Origin: Paenibacillus_L residui
Lineage (GTDB): Bacteria; Bacillota; Bacilli; Paenibacillales; NBRC-103111
NCBI RefSeq assembly: GCF_042677205.1
Contig: NZ_JBHTIU010000008.1
Location: 180,851 to 244,850 of the forward strand
DNA: 64,000 nucleotides
Direction: 5' to 3'
Part shown: piece after piece, positions 7,572-17,190 of the stretch
How the letters are laid out: each line of letters opens with the position of its first letter
How positions within the stretch are numbered: the stretch's first letter is position 1
Position numbers and translations under genes: made by a program
The notes under the pieces: generated by a model
What the model was told of the DNA's origin: nothing
What the model saw: only the letters and a program-made list of their open reading frames with translations
Databases searched by the model: none

Positions 7572-8417
7572 TCAATAAAGGCTTCCTGTGTTGATGACCG
7601 GACTTGCGGATCGATCCGACACGATGGCCACCATCAGGTTGTTGATCATTGCCGCCTTTCTTTCCTCATCCAGTGTAACGGCACCGTCGGCCTCCAGCCG
7701 GGCTATGGCCATCTGAACCATGCCGACGGCCCCTTCGACAATCTGCTGTCTGGCCGAAATGATGGCCGACGCTTGCTGTCTCTGCAGCATGGCGCTGGCA
7801 ATTTCGGTAGAGTAGGCGAGGTGGGTCAATCTTGCTTCCAGCACCTCTACTCCCGCTACGGACAAGCGCTCTTGAAGCTCCGCCCCGAGCTCGCCGGCCA
7901 CCTCTTCGGCATTGCCTCTCAGGGAATAACCGTCGCTAATGAAGTTATCATATGGGTATTTGCTGGCTACGTGCCGAAGAGCCGTTTCGCTCTGGATTTC
8001 CACGAATTGCTCATAATGGTCCACATCGAACATCGCTTTCGCCGTATCGACCACTTTGAAGACGATGACCGCGGCGATTTCGATCGGATTGCCTTCCACA
8101 TCATTCACCTTCAGCTTGGCACTGTTGAAATTGCGGACGCGAAGGGAGATTCTTCTGCGGTTGGAGAAAGGAACGGTAATCCACACTCCGGCCTCGCGGA
8201 TGGTGCCCATATAAGTCCCGAAGAAGGTGATGATCTTGGCCTGATTAGGCTGAACGACCGTAAATGAAGACATCAGAAAGATTATATCTATGGCTAACAG
8301 AAGGAGACCGGATACAATAAACTCCTGGATCAGCAAAAAGATGCTGGCGATAAACATAGCGACCAGAATCACCAATCCCAGATAGGCGTTAAATTTCCAA
8401 GCTTTCTTTTCAACCAT
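7572..8417 (-). CDS. SPFH (band 7 / stomatin-like) domain membrane protein
   Basis: A 281-residue protein with two close N-terminal transmembrane segments (about residues 10-52) followed by a band-7/SPFH domain (about 55-210: VVQPNQAKIITFFGTYMG, then RTRVRNF-like strand RVRNFNSAKLKVND) and a helical region rich in Ala/Gln/Glu (about 200-245) typical of oligomerising coiled coils. SPFH proteins scaffold membrane microdomains and often hold proteases or transporters. Start ATG at 8415-8417 has GAAAGGA upstream. It is cotranscribed with the RHH gene. Confidence 0.85.
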   Translation of the reverse strand: MVEKKAWKFNAYLGLVILVAMFIASIFLLIQEFIVSGLLLLAIDIIFLMSSFTVVQPNQAKIITFFGTYMGTIREAGVWITVPFSNRRRISLRVRNFNSAKLKVNDVEGNPIEIAAVIVFKVVDTAKAMFDVDHYEQFVEIQSETALRHVASKYPYDNFISDGYSLRGNAEEVAGELGAELQERLSVAGVEVLEARLTHLAYSTEIASAMLQRQQASAIISARQQIVEGAVGMVQMAIARLEADGAVTLDEERKAAMINNLMVAIVSDRSASPVINTGSLY

Positions 8418-8675
8418 GGTGTCTCATCCTTTCAAAAGATATTGTTGTCATTTCGTTTTGATACTTAAATGATATCACATTTTGAAATATATGTAAATAT
8501 TAATATTTTCCATTTTCCTAATAAATAGACTCCTATTGCAAGTGCGGTAAAAGAGGCAGAGACCATCGAGCTTTCACTTAACCTAAGCAAATGGGAGGGT
8601 TATGGAGAAGGGATGCCACATAGGCTTCCCGGATCGCAACGATTGTTGTCCTGTGATAAGCATGCTGTGAACCAT
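8418..8675. other. Intergenic region between divergent SPFH and thioredoxin-like genes
   Basis: No gene found. The AT-rich part (8440-8530) next to the SPFH start probably holds its promoter. A short hairpin GGGATGCC-ACATA-GGCTTCCC lies at 8611-8631 and CCTGTGATAAGCATGCTGTG just before the promoter is partly palindromic. Confidence 0.4.
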
Positions 8676-8705
8676 TTGACATACGGAACGGAGAAGTGCT
8701 ATAAC
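8676..8705 (+). promoter_or_regulatory. Probable promoter of the thioredoxin-like gene
   Basis: TTGACA (8676-8681), 18-nt spacer, TATAAC (8700-8705), about 100 nt upstream of the chosen start codon. Confidence 0.45.
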
Positions 8706-8807
8706 AAGGAAAATGGTCCGTAGCTCACTGCTGATGCTTTAAGCCATAGGGTGGGAATAGATTCAGTGGCGTATATGAGCGAGGACAATACTAAGGAGGG
8801 AACGGCG

Positions 8808-9152
8808 TTGAACCGAATTCATTCCGAGCAGGAGTTTCAAGAGCAGGTTGGGCAGAATAAACCGACGGTTGCCGTATTTAAGGCCGCATGGTGCAAGGAC
8901 TGTCATTTTATCGATCCGTTCATGCCGGATGTAGAACAGGCTTATGCAGATAAACTGACCTTCGTGGAGATTGACCGGGACGAGCTGCCCGATCTATGCG
9001 AGAAATATAATATTCTTGGTATTCCCAGCTTCATCGTTTTCCGTCAGGGACGGGAAGTGACCCGTTTTGTAAGCAAACTCCGCAAGACAAGGGAAGAAAT
9101 CGAGCAATTTCTGGACCGTTCCGTAGAGGTGGCCAACGCGCTTCCGTCTTGA
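8808..9152 (+). CDS. Thioredoxin family protein with WCKDC active site
   Basis: A 114-residue thioredoxin fold. The active site reads AAWCKDCHF, so the usual WCGPC is replaced by WCKDC, and the cis-proline loop is GIPSFIVF. Such atypical proteins (YtpP/YbbN-like in size) may not be general reductants. I place the start at the TTG at 8808, with AAGGAGGG (8793-8800) 7 nt upstream; the longer frame from 8751 adds a polar stretch absent from the fold. A terminator hairpin follows. The classical trxA is elsewhere in the window (33716). Confidence 0.85.
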   Translation: MNRIHSEQEFQEQVGQNKPTVAVFKAAWCKDCHFIDPFMPDVEQAYADKLTFVEIDRDELPDLCEKYNILGIPSFIVFRQGREVTRFVSKLRKTREEIEQFLDRSVEVANALPS

Positions 9153-9216
9153 TCTTCGGGCAGCCTCCGATCTTGGACATTGCCGATAGGAACAGATAGC
9201 AGCACCACAAGATAAG

Positions 9217-9254
9217 AAAGGCCGGGTAAGAGAGTTCTCTTCCCGACCTTTTTT
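9217..9254 (+). terminator. Terminator of the thioredoxin-like gene
   Basis: AAGG-CGGG-AAGAGA pairs with TCTCTT-CCCG-CCTT, followed by six T residues; located between the convergent thioredoxin-like and solute-binding-protein genes. Confidence 0.75.
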
Positions 9255-9329
9255 ACAATTATAGGCTTTATCTTATCGGCGCCCGGCTGCTTAATGCCCG
9301 ATAGCACCTTATCCGCGCCTCATCGTCCA

Positions 9330-10961
9330 TTAACTGTTTTTGTAACGCTCATAGGCGGCTTCGTACACTTTCAAATACTTGTCCACACCCATATTCTCGA
9401 CTTTTTTGACATAGCTGTCCCATTCGCTGAACGGAACGGCTCCGGTAATGAACTTGGCCTCCATTTCCTTGATCAGCGTATGAATATCGCTTCCGGTGGA
9501 TTGCATAAACTCCGTTTCATCCTGGAGGAAATTGAAGCTGTACCAGAGGTCCTTAATCCGGTCGGGTTCGGCTTTCTGGCCGACGGCTATCGATTCCGGC
9601 AGCGTTTCCGAGCCTTTGAAATATTTCTCCTGAACGTATCCCGGGTAGCTGCCGCCCATCCAGGTTACATATTTCGTCAGAGCTTGATCCAGAGTCAATC
9701 CTTCCGGGTTGTTCTTGATTTCATCGACGAACTCCAGCTTGCCGTCCGGCGTTTGCGTATAGGAGACGCCTTCTTTCCCCATGAAGTAGAATGTGGCGCC
9801 CTCATCTCCGAAGAAATAATCGATCCAGCGAACCGTCGCTTCCGGATGCTTGTTATTGTTCGTTATGACGAAGGCTCCCGGCCAAACCATAGGAACTTTG
9901 ATATGGGTATACAGCTTATCTCCGTGCGGACCTTCCAAAGCACCCAGCCCGAAGTAATTTTCCCCGTTAAACTGCGTTTTCGGATTCGGATTGATCGTCG
10001 CTCCGAGAATATCCTTGCCGCCCTTGGCGTACAGCTCGCTCGATTTTTGCGTAAATATGTCTTTGTCGATCAGACCTTCCGCATACAATTTATGGACATA
10101 TTCAAGCACTTCCTTGTACTTCGGGTCCAGACGGAAGAAGCGCAGCTTGTTCGTCTCCGGATCCACATCGACGAACTTATGCCCCAGGCCTCTTGTGCCC
10201 ACTCCCCAAGCTCCTTTCAACTGATCGATCAGAGGCTCGATTCCCGTTCCGCTATAGGGGATTTCATCCATTTGGCCGTTTCCGTTCAAGTCGGTTTCTT
10301 TTACCGCTTTTAAGTATTGGTAGAACTCCTCCGTCGTCTTCGGCTCCGAAAGGTTCAGCTTGTCCAGCCAGTCCTGCTTGATCCAGAGAGGGGTGCCGAT
10401 AAGCATGGGCAGGAACTCGGGGCTGTAGAAAGAAGGAAACGAGTATATATTTCCGTCGGGCATTGTCAACGCTTTTCTCAAATCGGGATACTTGTCCAAC
10501 AATGCTTTCAAGTTAGGCGCGTGCTGATCGATCAAATCATTCAATTTGAGAAAAACGCCCTGCTCACCGTATTTCGCCAGATCGGATGCAGGCATCCGGG
10601 CCGTATAGAATCCATCCGGATAATCCCCGTTGGCCAAGGCGAGATTCCGCTTCTCCGTCAAGCTTTCGAAGGGAACCAATTGAAAGTTGACTTTGATGTT
10701 CGACATCTTGGCATATTCTTTCCATACCAACGTTTCTTCGAAGTTATTCGTGTTGGTCGCCGCCTTGCCCGTAAAGAAAGTAAGCTCAATCGGCTCTTTG
10801 ACGATCGGCATGCCTGTCGGATTGAAGTTGTCCGTTGTCTTGGCTTCAGACTCCCCGCCGGTCGTTGTGCCTCCTGCTGCTTCTTGTCCGCCGCACCCCT
10901 GCAGAAGACCCGCGGTCATAACGGAGGACAGCATGATGGTGATCCATTTCTTTCTTTGCAT
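9330..10961 (-). CDS. Sugar ABC transporter solute-binding lipoprotein (LplA-like)
   Basis: A 543-residue extracellular lipoprotein: signal peptide with lipobox LLQGC (Cys at about 23), then a family-1 carbohydrate-binding fold (about 45-540) like Bacillus LplA and many Paenibacillus oligosaccharide-binding proteins. It is the third gene of an operon with two permeases (order permease B, permease C, binding protein), 57 nt after the second permease. Start ATG at 10961 has AGGAGA upstream. The substrate cannot be read from the sequence; there is no glycosidase or two-component system alongside. Confidence 0.87.
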   Translation of the reverse strand: MQRKKWITIMLSSVMTAGLLQGCGGQEAAGGTTTGGESEAKTTDNFNPTGMPIVKEPIELTFFTGKAATNTNNFEETLVWKEYAKMSNIKVNFQLVPFESLTEKRNLALANGDYPDGFYTARMPASDLAKYGEQGVFLKLNDLIDQHAPNLKALLDKYPDLRKALTMPDGNIYSFPSFYSPEFLPMLIGTPLWIKQDWLDKLNLSEPKTTEEFYQYLKAVKETDLNGNGQMDEIPYSGTGIEPLIDQLKGAWGVGTRGLGHKFVDVDPETNKLRFFRLDPKYKEVLEYVHKLYAEGLIDKDIFTQKSSELYAKGGKDILGATINPNPKTQFNGENYFGLGALEGPHGDKLYTHIKVPMVWPGAFVITNNNKHPEATVRWIDYFFGDEGATFYFMGKEGVSYTQTPDGKLEFVDEIKNNPEGLTLDQALTKYVTWMGGSYPGYVQEKYFKGSETLPESIAVGQKAEPDRIKDLWYSFNFLQDETEFMQSTGSDIHTLIKEMEAKFITGAVPFSEWDSYVKKVENMGVDKYLKVYEAAYERYKNS

Positions 10962-11018
10962 TTTTCGATTCTCCTATCCTTTGTTTAATATTTATGTTTT
11001 ATATGGAAAACGTACAGT

Positions 11019-11903
11019 TTAGCCCTTGAGGGCTCCGATCATAACGCCTTTGACAAAATACTTTTGCAGGAACGGATACAATAGAAGGACCGGCAAATTG
11101 GCGATGACGACTACCGCATATTTGATCGCCTCCGCCTCCATCAAGGTTCTGGCGTGAGATTCGTCGCCGACATTGATCATCTGCTCCATCTGGCCTTGGA
11201 TGAGAATTTCCCTAAGGAATAGCTGCAGCGGGTATTTCGCTCTGTCGGTCAAATAAATGAGCGCGTTGAAATAAGCATTCCAATGGCCGACACTGTAAAA
11301 CAGGATCATGACCGCGATGATCGGCATCGACAAAGGCAGAACGATCTTCCATAAAATTTGCAGATTGGAGCATCCGTCGATAGAGGCCGACTCCTGAATC
11401 TCCCCCGGAATGCTTGACTGGAAGAAAGTCCGCATAATAACGATGTTCCACACCGATACGGCATTCGGGATTACGAGCGCCCAGAACGAATTGAGCATTC
11501 CCATTTCCTTCACAATGAGGTAGGTCGGAATCAGTCCGCCGCTGAAGAACAGGGTGAAGACCATAATCCCCGTGATCAAATTCTTGCCGGCAAAATTCGG
11601 CCTCGACAGCGGGTAAGCGGCCATGACCGTCATCGCCAGATTAATCGCCGTGCCGACCAACGTATACATAATCGTGTTCAGATAACCGGTCAGAATCTCC
11701 TGATTCTGAAATATTTTTTCATACCCTGTAAACGAAAGCGAGCTGGGAAATAACCAGATCTCCCCGTTCAGGACATCCTCGGGATTGCTGACCGAAGCGC
11801 TCAGGACAAAGACCAGCGGGTAAAGGACGATAACGGAGACGACCGCCAGCAATAGATTGATTATAATTCCGACGATCCTGTCGCCGGTGCTTTGCGCTGT
11901 CAT
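11019..11903 (-). CDS. Carbohydrate ABC transporter permease (LplC/YtcP-like)
   Basis: A CUT1-family inner-membrane permease of about 294 residues with six transmembrane segments. The cytoplasmic EAA loop, which docks on the ATPase, is visible as EIQESASIDGCSNLQILWKI. I prefer the ATG at 11903 (8 nt after AAAGGGGGA) to the TTG two codons earlier. It lies 15 nt after the other permease gene. No ATPase gene is in the operon, which is usual for this class in Bacillales: a shared MsmX-like ATPase encoded elsewhere is expected. Confidence 0.9.
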   Translation of the reverse strand: MTAQSTGDRIVGIIINLLLAVVSVIVLYPLVFVLSASVSNPEDVLNGEIWLFPSSLSFTGYEKIFQNQEILTGYLNTIMYTLVGTAINLAMTVMAAYPLSRPNFAGKNLITGIMVFTLFFSGGLIPTYLIVKEMGMLNSFWALVIPNAVSVWNIVIMRTFFQSSIPGEIQESASIDGCSNLQILWKIVLPLSMPIIAVMILFYSVGHWNAYFNALIYLTDRAKYPLQLFLREILIQGQMEQMINVGDESHARTLMEAEAIKYAVVVIANLPVLLLYPFLQKYFVKGVMIGALKG

Positions 11904-11918
11904 GGACAATCCCCCTTT

Positions 11919-12878
11919 CTACCATAAGCTCGTTTGCTTCATCATTTTGGCTGCGCGGTTAACGAGCACCAACAGAATGAAATTCACTATCGAATTGAAT
12001 AACCCGACCGCAGCGGAAAAGCTGTATTGTGAACCGAGAATTCCGCTCCGGTACACATAGGTGGAGATGACGTCCGAGCTTTCGTTGTTCAGCGAGTTTT
12101 GCATCAGAAACACCTTCTCGAAGCCGACTCCCATAATGGAACCTACATTCAAGATAAGCAGGATAACGATGGTGGGCATAATGCCGGGAAGGTTGATATG
12201 CCATATTCTCCGCAGCCTGGAGGCTCCGTCGACCCGTGCTGCCTCATGAAGCTGAGGATCGATGCCGGCCAGAGCGGAGAGATAAATGATCGAGCTCCAG
12301 CCCATCTGCTGCCATACTCCCGACAGGACGTAAACCGTCTTGAACCAGGCCGGATCGGTCATGAATGCGATCGGCTCGCCGCCGAACAGCTTGATTATCT
12401 GATTGATCACGCCATTCTGCGGGGACAGGAACATGACGACGATTCCGACCAGAACGACGGTGGACAGAAAATGCGGAGCATAAGTGACGGTTTGTACAAA
12501 ACGTTTATAAAATTTGAACCGCACCTCGTTGATCATTAAAGCCAGTAGAATCGGAACCGGAAAGCCGACCAGCAGCTCGTACAAGCTGATGCCGAGCGTA
12601 TTTTTGATCAGTCTCCAGAAGAAATAGCTGTCGAAAAACCGTTCGAAATGCTTAAATCCGACCCATGGGCTGCCCCATATCCCTTTGGTGGCGATAAAAT
12701 CCTTGAAAGCGATCTGCACCCCGTAAATAGGAAGGTAGTGAAAAATAATGAAATAAATGAGGACCGGAGTGATCAGCAAATAGAGGTCCCAATATTGGCG
12801 AAACGATTTCAGCAGAAAAGATCGCCGCTTCTTTCTCTTATGGACCGCCGTCAATTCGGTCGAAGCTGCAGTTTCCAT
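11919..12878 (-). CDS. Carbohydrate ABC transporter permease (LplB-like)
   Basis: A 319-residue CUT1 permease. After a polar, Lys/Arg-rich N-terminus (about 35 residues) come six transmembrane segments; the YYLLITPVLIYF-like first helix and the family mark YLPIYGVQIAFKDF are present. The EAA loop is HEAARVDGASRLRRIWHINL. It is the first gene of the importer operon; ATG at 12878 follows GGGGGTG. Pairs with the permease at 11019 to form the membrane channel for the sugar delivered by the lipoprotein at 9330. Confidence 0.9.
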   Translation of the reverse strand: METAASTELTAVHKRKKRRSFLLKSFRQYWDLYLLITPVLIYFIIFHYLPIYGVQIAFKDFIATKGIWGSPWVGFKHFERFFDSYFFWRLIKNTLGISLYELLVGFPVPILLALMINEVRFKFYKRFVQTVTYAPHFLSTVVLVGIVVMFLSPQNGVINQIIKLFGGEPIAFMTDPAWFKTVYVLSGVWQQMGWSSIIYLSALAGIDPQLHEAARVDGASRLRRIWHINLPGIMPTIVILLILNVGSIMGVGFEKVFLMQNSLNNESSDVISTYVYRSGILGSQYSFSAAVGLFNSIVNFILLVLVNRAAKMMKQTSLW

Positions 12879-13269
12879 ATGTGGTATTCACCCCCCTTCG
12901 CTCATTTCTCCGACCGGAACAGAGACGGTTGAGAAAATAATGTTTCGTCGGGAAGCGGATTTATACGCTTCCTTATCGCTTCTTTTAGCTTTTCTCGTTG
13001 TCTCCATCCGGTATTTCTTCTTTAATTTGCGGATACATGAGCATTACTTAGTTTATAGGCCAATTGTTAGGGCAGAATTAGATCGATGTGAAGGTTTGGT
13101 AAATTTCTCGAAAGAGGCGGGCTGTTTTTACAAAGCTTTATTGGAGGGAGCGATTCATTGGTTTGTCACAATTGTGAATGGAATTACAGGGGAATTATCG
13201 ATATAATTGGACTTGGTATGATGTAACAGCTATCACCATGTGAGACTAAAAAGCGGGTGGCATGTCAAT
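12879..13269. other. Intergenic region between divergent importer operon and ctaA
   Basis: No supported gene. A reading frame at 12940-13206 lacks a ribosome-binding site and recognisable sequence. The stretch should hold the divergent promoters of the importer and ctaA; a TATAAT at 13202-13207 is a possible -10 for ctaA but has no clear -35 partner. Confidence 0.35.
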
Positions 13270-14187
13270 ATGAATAAGTGGTTAAATAAAATAGCCGTAG
13301 CTTCCGCCATCGGAATGTTTATCGTTCTGTTGATGGGTGCTGTCGTAACCAAGACCGATTCGGGAAGGGGTTGCGGAGACGATTGGCCGTTATGCAACGG
13401 CAAGTTCATCCCCAGCTACACGATTGAATCGATGATTGAATACAGCCACCGGTTTGTGAGCGGTGTAGAAGGTATTCTCGTACTGGTCGCGTTCATTGGA
13501 GTGGTGAGGCTGGTCAAGCGCAAGGACGCCCGCTGGTATGCCGGCCTGGCTCTTGCTTTCACCGTTGTACAAGCCATTCTGGGGGCCATGGCTGTTAAAT
13601 GGGAGCAGTCTTCGCTCGTTATGGCGCTTCATTTCGGTATTTCCATGCTGGCCTTCGCCTGTTCACTGCTTCTGGCCATCATTCTGCTTTATTCGGAATC
13701 GATTCCTGAACGGGGACCCCGGGGAGGCAACACTACAGTTCTCCCGTCGGCCGGCTTGCGCTACATGATATGGATCACGACGATATATTCTTATATCGTT
13801 GTTTATTTGGGAGCTTTCGTCCGCCATACGAAATCATGGGGAGGCTGCTCCGGATGGCCGTTGTGCAACGGACAAGTCATCCCTGAATTATCCGGGGCGA
13901 CCGGTATTGTCTTCTTGCACCGGGTGGCGGCTTTGCTGCTGTTCGTCGCCATTGCCGTTATGCTGTATATGCTGCGCAGGGAACGGAAATACCCGCAGGA
14001 GCTGGTGAAAGCAGGGTATTGGGCATTCGGCTTGATCATTCTGCAAATTCTGAGCGGCGCCTACGTTACTTTTACAATTACATCGGATTGGCATCTGCTC
14101 TCCGGGCTTATCCATACTTTGCTTATCGCAGGCCTGTTCAGCATTCTTGTTCATTTAAGCGTCCGGGTGTTTCAGTACAACCGTTAA
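13270..14187 (+). CDS. ctaA: Heme A synthase
   Basis: A 305-residue, eight-helix membrane protein that oxidises the C8 methyl of heme O to the formyl group of heme A for aa3-type cytochrome oxidase. Diagnostic features: the two cysteine loops RGCGDDWPLC and GGCSGWPLC, and conserved heme-liganding histidines in EYSHRF, ALHFG, LHRVAA and LIHTLL. The start at ATG 13270 matches the usual Bacillus N-terminus (MNK...); the GTG at 13240 adds ten residues not typical of the family. ctaB and the oxidase genes are not in this window. A UbiD-type gene follows 58 nt later on the same strand. Confidence 0.92.
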   Translation: MNKWLNKIAVASAIGMFIVLLMGAVVTKTDSGRGCGDDWPLCNGKFIPSYTIESMIEYSHRFVSGVEGILVLVAFIGVVRLVKRKDARWYAGLALAFTVVQAILGAMAVKWEQSSLVMALHFGISMLAFACSLLLAIILLYSESIPERGPRGGNTTVLPSAGLRYMIWITTIYSYIVVYLGAFVRHTKSWGGCSGWPLCNGQVIPELSGATGIVFLHRVAALLLFVAIAVMLYMLRRERKYPQELVKAGYWAFGLIILQILSGAYVTFTITSDWHLLSGLIHTLLIAGLFSILVHLSVRVFQYNR

Positions 14188-14245
14188 TCCGGATCCCGGC
14201 AGACTATCGCATTTATGAATCGTTTATCAGGTGAGGGGGAACACT

Positions 14246-16015
14246 ATGGCTTTCGAAAATTTGCGGGAATTTTTGCAGGTACTGCGCCAGGAGAACGAGT
14301 TGGTCGAGATTTCCGCTCCGGTTGACCCGAATTTGGAGCTGGCCGAAATACACCGCCGGGTCATCTCGGAAGAGGGCCCGGCCTTGTTATTTACTAACGT
14401 TAAGGGAAGTCCGTTTCCGGTTGTGACGAATTTGTTCGGCACCATTCGGAGGGTGAATCTGGCCTTCGGACCGAAGCCGGAGCAGTTGATGAAGCAAATT
14501 ATAGGAGCCAAGGATACTTTACTGCCTCCTTCGTTCAAGGCTTTGTGGGACGAGAAGGAACTGCTGTTCGATTTGCTTAAAGTAGGCACACGGACCGTTT
14601 CCAAGGATCAGGCGCCCGTGCTTCAGGTGTGCGACAGGGATCAGCCTCTGAACAAGCTTCCGGCACTGACCAGCTGGCAGGGGGATGGGGGGCCGTTCGT
14701 TACGCTGCCGCTTGTCTATACCGAGAAGCCCGGCCAAGAGAACGATCATAACCTGGGAATGTACCGGATGCAGCTGTATGACGGAAACACGAGCGGGATG
14801 CATTGGCAGATTCAGAAGGGCGGAGGGTTCCATTATCACGAAGCCGAGAAGAATAACCGGGCACTGCCGGTTACTGTCTTCCTCGGAGGTCCGCCGGCGC
14901 TTATCGCGTCTGCCATCGCTCCGCTGCCGGAGCATCTGCCGGAATTGCTGCTGACATCGCTGATTATCGGCAAGAAGCTGAAGATGGTCGACAATCCGAA
15001 CGGCGGACATCGTCTGGTCGCAGATGCCGAGTTTGCCATTTGCGGTGAGGTTCCGCCTCATATTCGGCGGCCGGAGGGCCCCTTCGGCGATCATTTCGGC
15101 TATTATTCATTGCAGCACGATTTCCCGGTGTTCAACGTGAGCCACATGTGGCACCGTAAAGACGCCATCTATCCGGCTACCATTGTCGGCAAGCCTCGCC
15201 AAGAGGATTATTATATGGGGGATTTCCTGCAGCGGCTGCTGTCCCCGGCCTTTCCGATGGTTATGCCGGCAGTCAAGGATTTGTGGACGTATGCGGAGAC
15301 CGGATTTCACGCCCTGGCCGCAGCGGTTGTTCGCGAGAGCTATAGCCGGGAGGCGCTTAGCGCCGCTTTCCGGATCTTGGGCGAAGGCCAGTTGATTCTG
15401 ACGAAGTTTCTGATCGTTACGGATCAGCCTGTAGATTTGTCCAACTTTAAGCTGCTGCTTGAGACGGTGCTGGAAAGATTTCGGCCAAGAACCGACTTAT
15501 TTATTTTCAACCATACGTCTAACGATACGTTGGACTATACCGGGCATAAGCTTAACGAAGGCAGCAAGGCGGTGCTGGTTGGAGTAGGGGAGCCCGTGCG
15601 CACTCTGCCCGTTCAGTATTCGGGAGGAGAGCTTCCCGGTATTCGCGACGCGAGAGCCTATTGCAAAGGCTGTCTCGTCCTCTCGGGAGCATCGTTCGAG
15701 GAAGATCCCGAGCTTGCCGCCAGACTGGTCGAAACGAACGGGGACCGCTTGGCGGCATGGCCGCTTGTTATTATAGCGGATGATGCCGGAATAGTAGAGA
15801 ACCAGACGGCGTTCTTATGGACGGTATTTACCCGTTTCAGCCCGGCCAGTGATATCTATGCCCGTTCCCAGACCGCCAATCACCACATCGGCTATCAATT
15901 TCCTATTGTGATCGATGCCAGGATGAAGCCCGGCTACCCGGAGGAGCTGATTCCCCGGGACGATATTGTGAAGCTGGTGGATTCCCGTTGGAAGGAATAC
16001 TTTCCCGGAAACTGA
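14246..16015 (+). CDS. UbiD family decarboxylase, candidate menaquinone (futalosine-route) decarboxylase
   Basis: A 589-residue soluble enzyme of the UbiD family, which uses prenylated FMN for reversible (de)carboxylation of aromatic or unsaturated acids. The N-terminal MAFENLREFLQVL and the central GGGFHYHEAEKNN, PEGPFGDHFGYYS and EDYYMGDFLQ are typical. Start is ATG 14246, after GGTGAGGGGG. Because mqnE is 4 kb away, the likely role is MqnL-type removal of the 6-carboxyl group of 1,4-dihydroxy-6-naphthoate; a catabolic aromatic decarboxylase remains possible. The UbiX partner that makes prenyl-FMN is not in the window. Confidence 0.85.
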   Translation: MAFENLREFLQVLRQENELVEISAPVDPNLELAEIHRRVISEEGPALLFTNVKGSPFPVVTNLFGTIRRVNLAFGPKPEQLMKQIIGAKDTLLPPSFKALWDEKELLFDLLKVGTRTVSKDQAPVLQVCDRDQPLNKLPALTSWQGDGGPFVTLPLVYTEKPGQENDHNLGMYRMQLYDGNTSGMHWQIQKGGGFHYHEAEKNNRALPVTVFLGGPPALIASAIAPLPEHLPELLLTSLIIGKKLKMVDNPNGGHRLVADAEFAICGEVPPHIRRPEGPFGDHFGYYSLQHDFPVFNVSHMWHRKDAIYPATIVGKPRQEDYYMGDFLQRLLSPAFPMVMPAVKDLWTYAETGFHALAAAVVRESYSREALSAAFRILGEGQLILTKFLIVTDQPVDLSNFKLLLETVLERFRPRTDLFIFNHTSNDTLDYTGHKLNEGSKAVLVGVGEPVRTLPVQYSGGELPGIRDARAYCKGCLVLSGASFEEDPELAARLVETNGDRLAAWPLVIIADDAGIVENQTAFLWTVFTRFSPASDIYARSQTANHHIGYQFPIVIDARMKPGYPEELIPRDDIVKLVDSRWKEYFPGN

Positions 16016-16309
16016 TCGTTCGCAGTAAGCGAGTGGATGTCTGCGGTAAGCGGTAAGTTCTGGTGGATGCAGCAGATTGCATAATAACAGGGGTAGGGAA
16101 AGTGACCGTTTAACACGATCCATCGGCAGATAACAGCGAGCGGATTCCGGATTTGCCCAGGAACCCCGGAATCCCGGCGGAATACAAAAATGGACTCGAA
16201 GTGTCCGGCACTTCTTACAATATGCAGTTAAGATTAGTTGGAAGTCCCAACAGGCTAGAGCTGCCTATCCCCGGGCTTCCGACGAGCGATCAGGCGGGAG
16301 TGACGCTTT

Positions 16310-17080
16310 ATGCTAAGGTATTTGTTCAACCAGCCGCGCAGGCGGGATGAAGGGATTATGGGAGAGGCGATGAAGGCTCTTAACCATTATCTGCATATAC
16401 AGGAAGGGAGGGTGCTGAAGGAGCGGTCGGCACTTCAGACCCAAGAGACAGATAGAAGCACCCTCTCTCTATTCATTAAAGCGGGCGGCTTCATCCGGGC
16501 GTTGGACGAGCTGGAGCAGAGTCAATATGCAGCAGAGCAATTCAGCTTGCTTGTAAACAAGCGCTATATAGAAGAGATGGATGAAGAGGAATTGGATAAT
16601 TATCACAGGCATCTTTATTTTTACAAAAATGCCCTGCTGCGGATCTTCTCCATTCTGGACAAGCTGGGTTACTTTCTCGATGAACAATTACGCCTTGAAA
16701 CCGAGAAAGTGAAGCAGCAGTTCTCCTATTTCACCGTCCTGCGCCGGATGCATGAACGAAGGCCTGATCTGCCCATGGATCAGCAGCTGTATCAGATCAA
16801 GGAAAGCTTCCAGCCATCGATGACGATATTGCGCAAGGAAAGAAATATGGAGACGCATTTCATGAATACCGAGCTGTTGGACGATCTTCTCAAGGCTAAG
16901 ATGGAGCTGTTCCCTCCGAACCAAACCGCGATAGAAAATGTAGAGGATAAATTGCGAACGCTGGGCCAGGGGTTCGAGATGGTCTGCCGAACGTTGACGA
17001 CGGCTTTTAACGGGTTAAGCCAGGAGAACCAAAGTAACGTCCGGGTGCGGAGAAGACGGGCGGAGCTTTATAAGCAATAA
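16310..17080 (+). CDS. Cthe_2314-type HEPN domain protein
   Basis: A 256-residue, almost entirely helical, cytoplasmic protein. It resembles the Cthe_2314 HEPN family of Firmicutes. The motif R178-N-M-E-T-H183 fits the Rx4-6H signature of RNase-active HEPN domains. There is no signal peptide or membrane segment. Start ATG 16310 has GGGAG about 9 nt upstream; an ATG at 16358 is possible. No MNT-type nucleotidyltransferase antitoxin is adjacent; the next gene, 110 nt downstream, is a short-chain dehydrogenase. Function is unknown. Confidence 0.7.
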   Translation: MLRYLFNQPRRRDEGIMGEAMKALNHYLHIQEGRVLKERSALQTQETDRSTLSLFIKAGGFIRALDELEQSQYAAEQFSLLVNKRYIEEMDEEELDNYHRHLYFYKNALLRIFSILDKLGYFLDEQLRLETEKVKQQFSYFTVLRRMHERRPDLPMDQQLYQIKESFQPSMTILRKERNMETHFMNTELLDDLLKAKMELFPPNQTAIENVEDKLRTLGQGFEMVCRTLTTAFNGLSQENQSNVRVRRRRAELYKQ

Positions 17081-17190
17081 TCTGGGTCCGGGGCTGCTTA
17101 ATGGAAAGGAACTATGATAAACTTAGACTGGATGGCAATCAAGAATGGAGGCCGGTCGTTGTAAGCACTGGTCTTGAACAGGAGGTTGCG

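Noticed and set aside
9330..12878. Missing ATPase in the sugar importer operon considered as a deletion
   Set aside because: CUT1 importers in Bacillales commonly lack their own ATPase and use a shared MsmX-type protein, so the layout is normal.
12940..13206. 88-codon frame between the importer operon and ctaA
   Set aside because: No ribosome-binding site, no family resemblance, and it fills the expected divergent promoter region.
16153..16350. 65-codon frame between the UbiD and HEPN genes
   Set aside because: Overlaps the HEPN start in another frame and lacks a ribosome-binding site.
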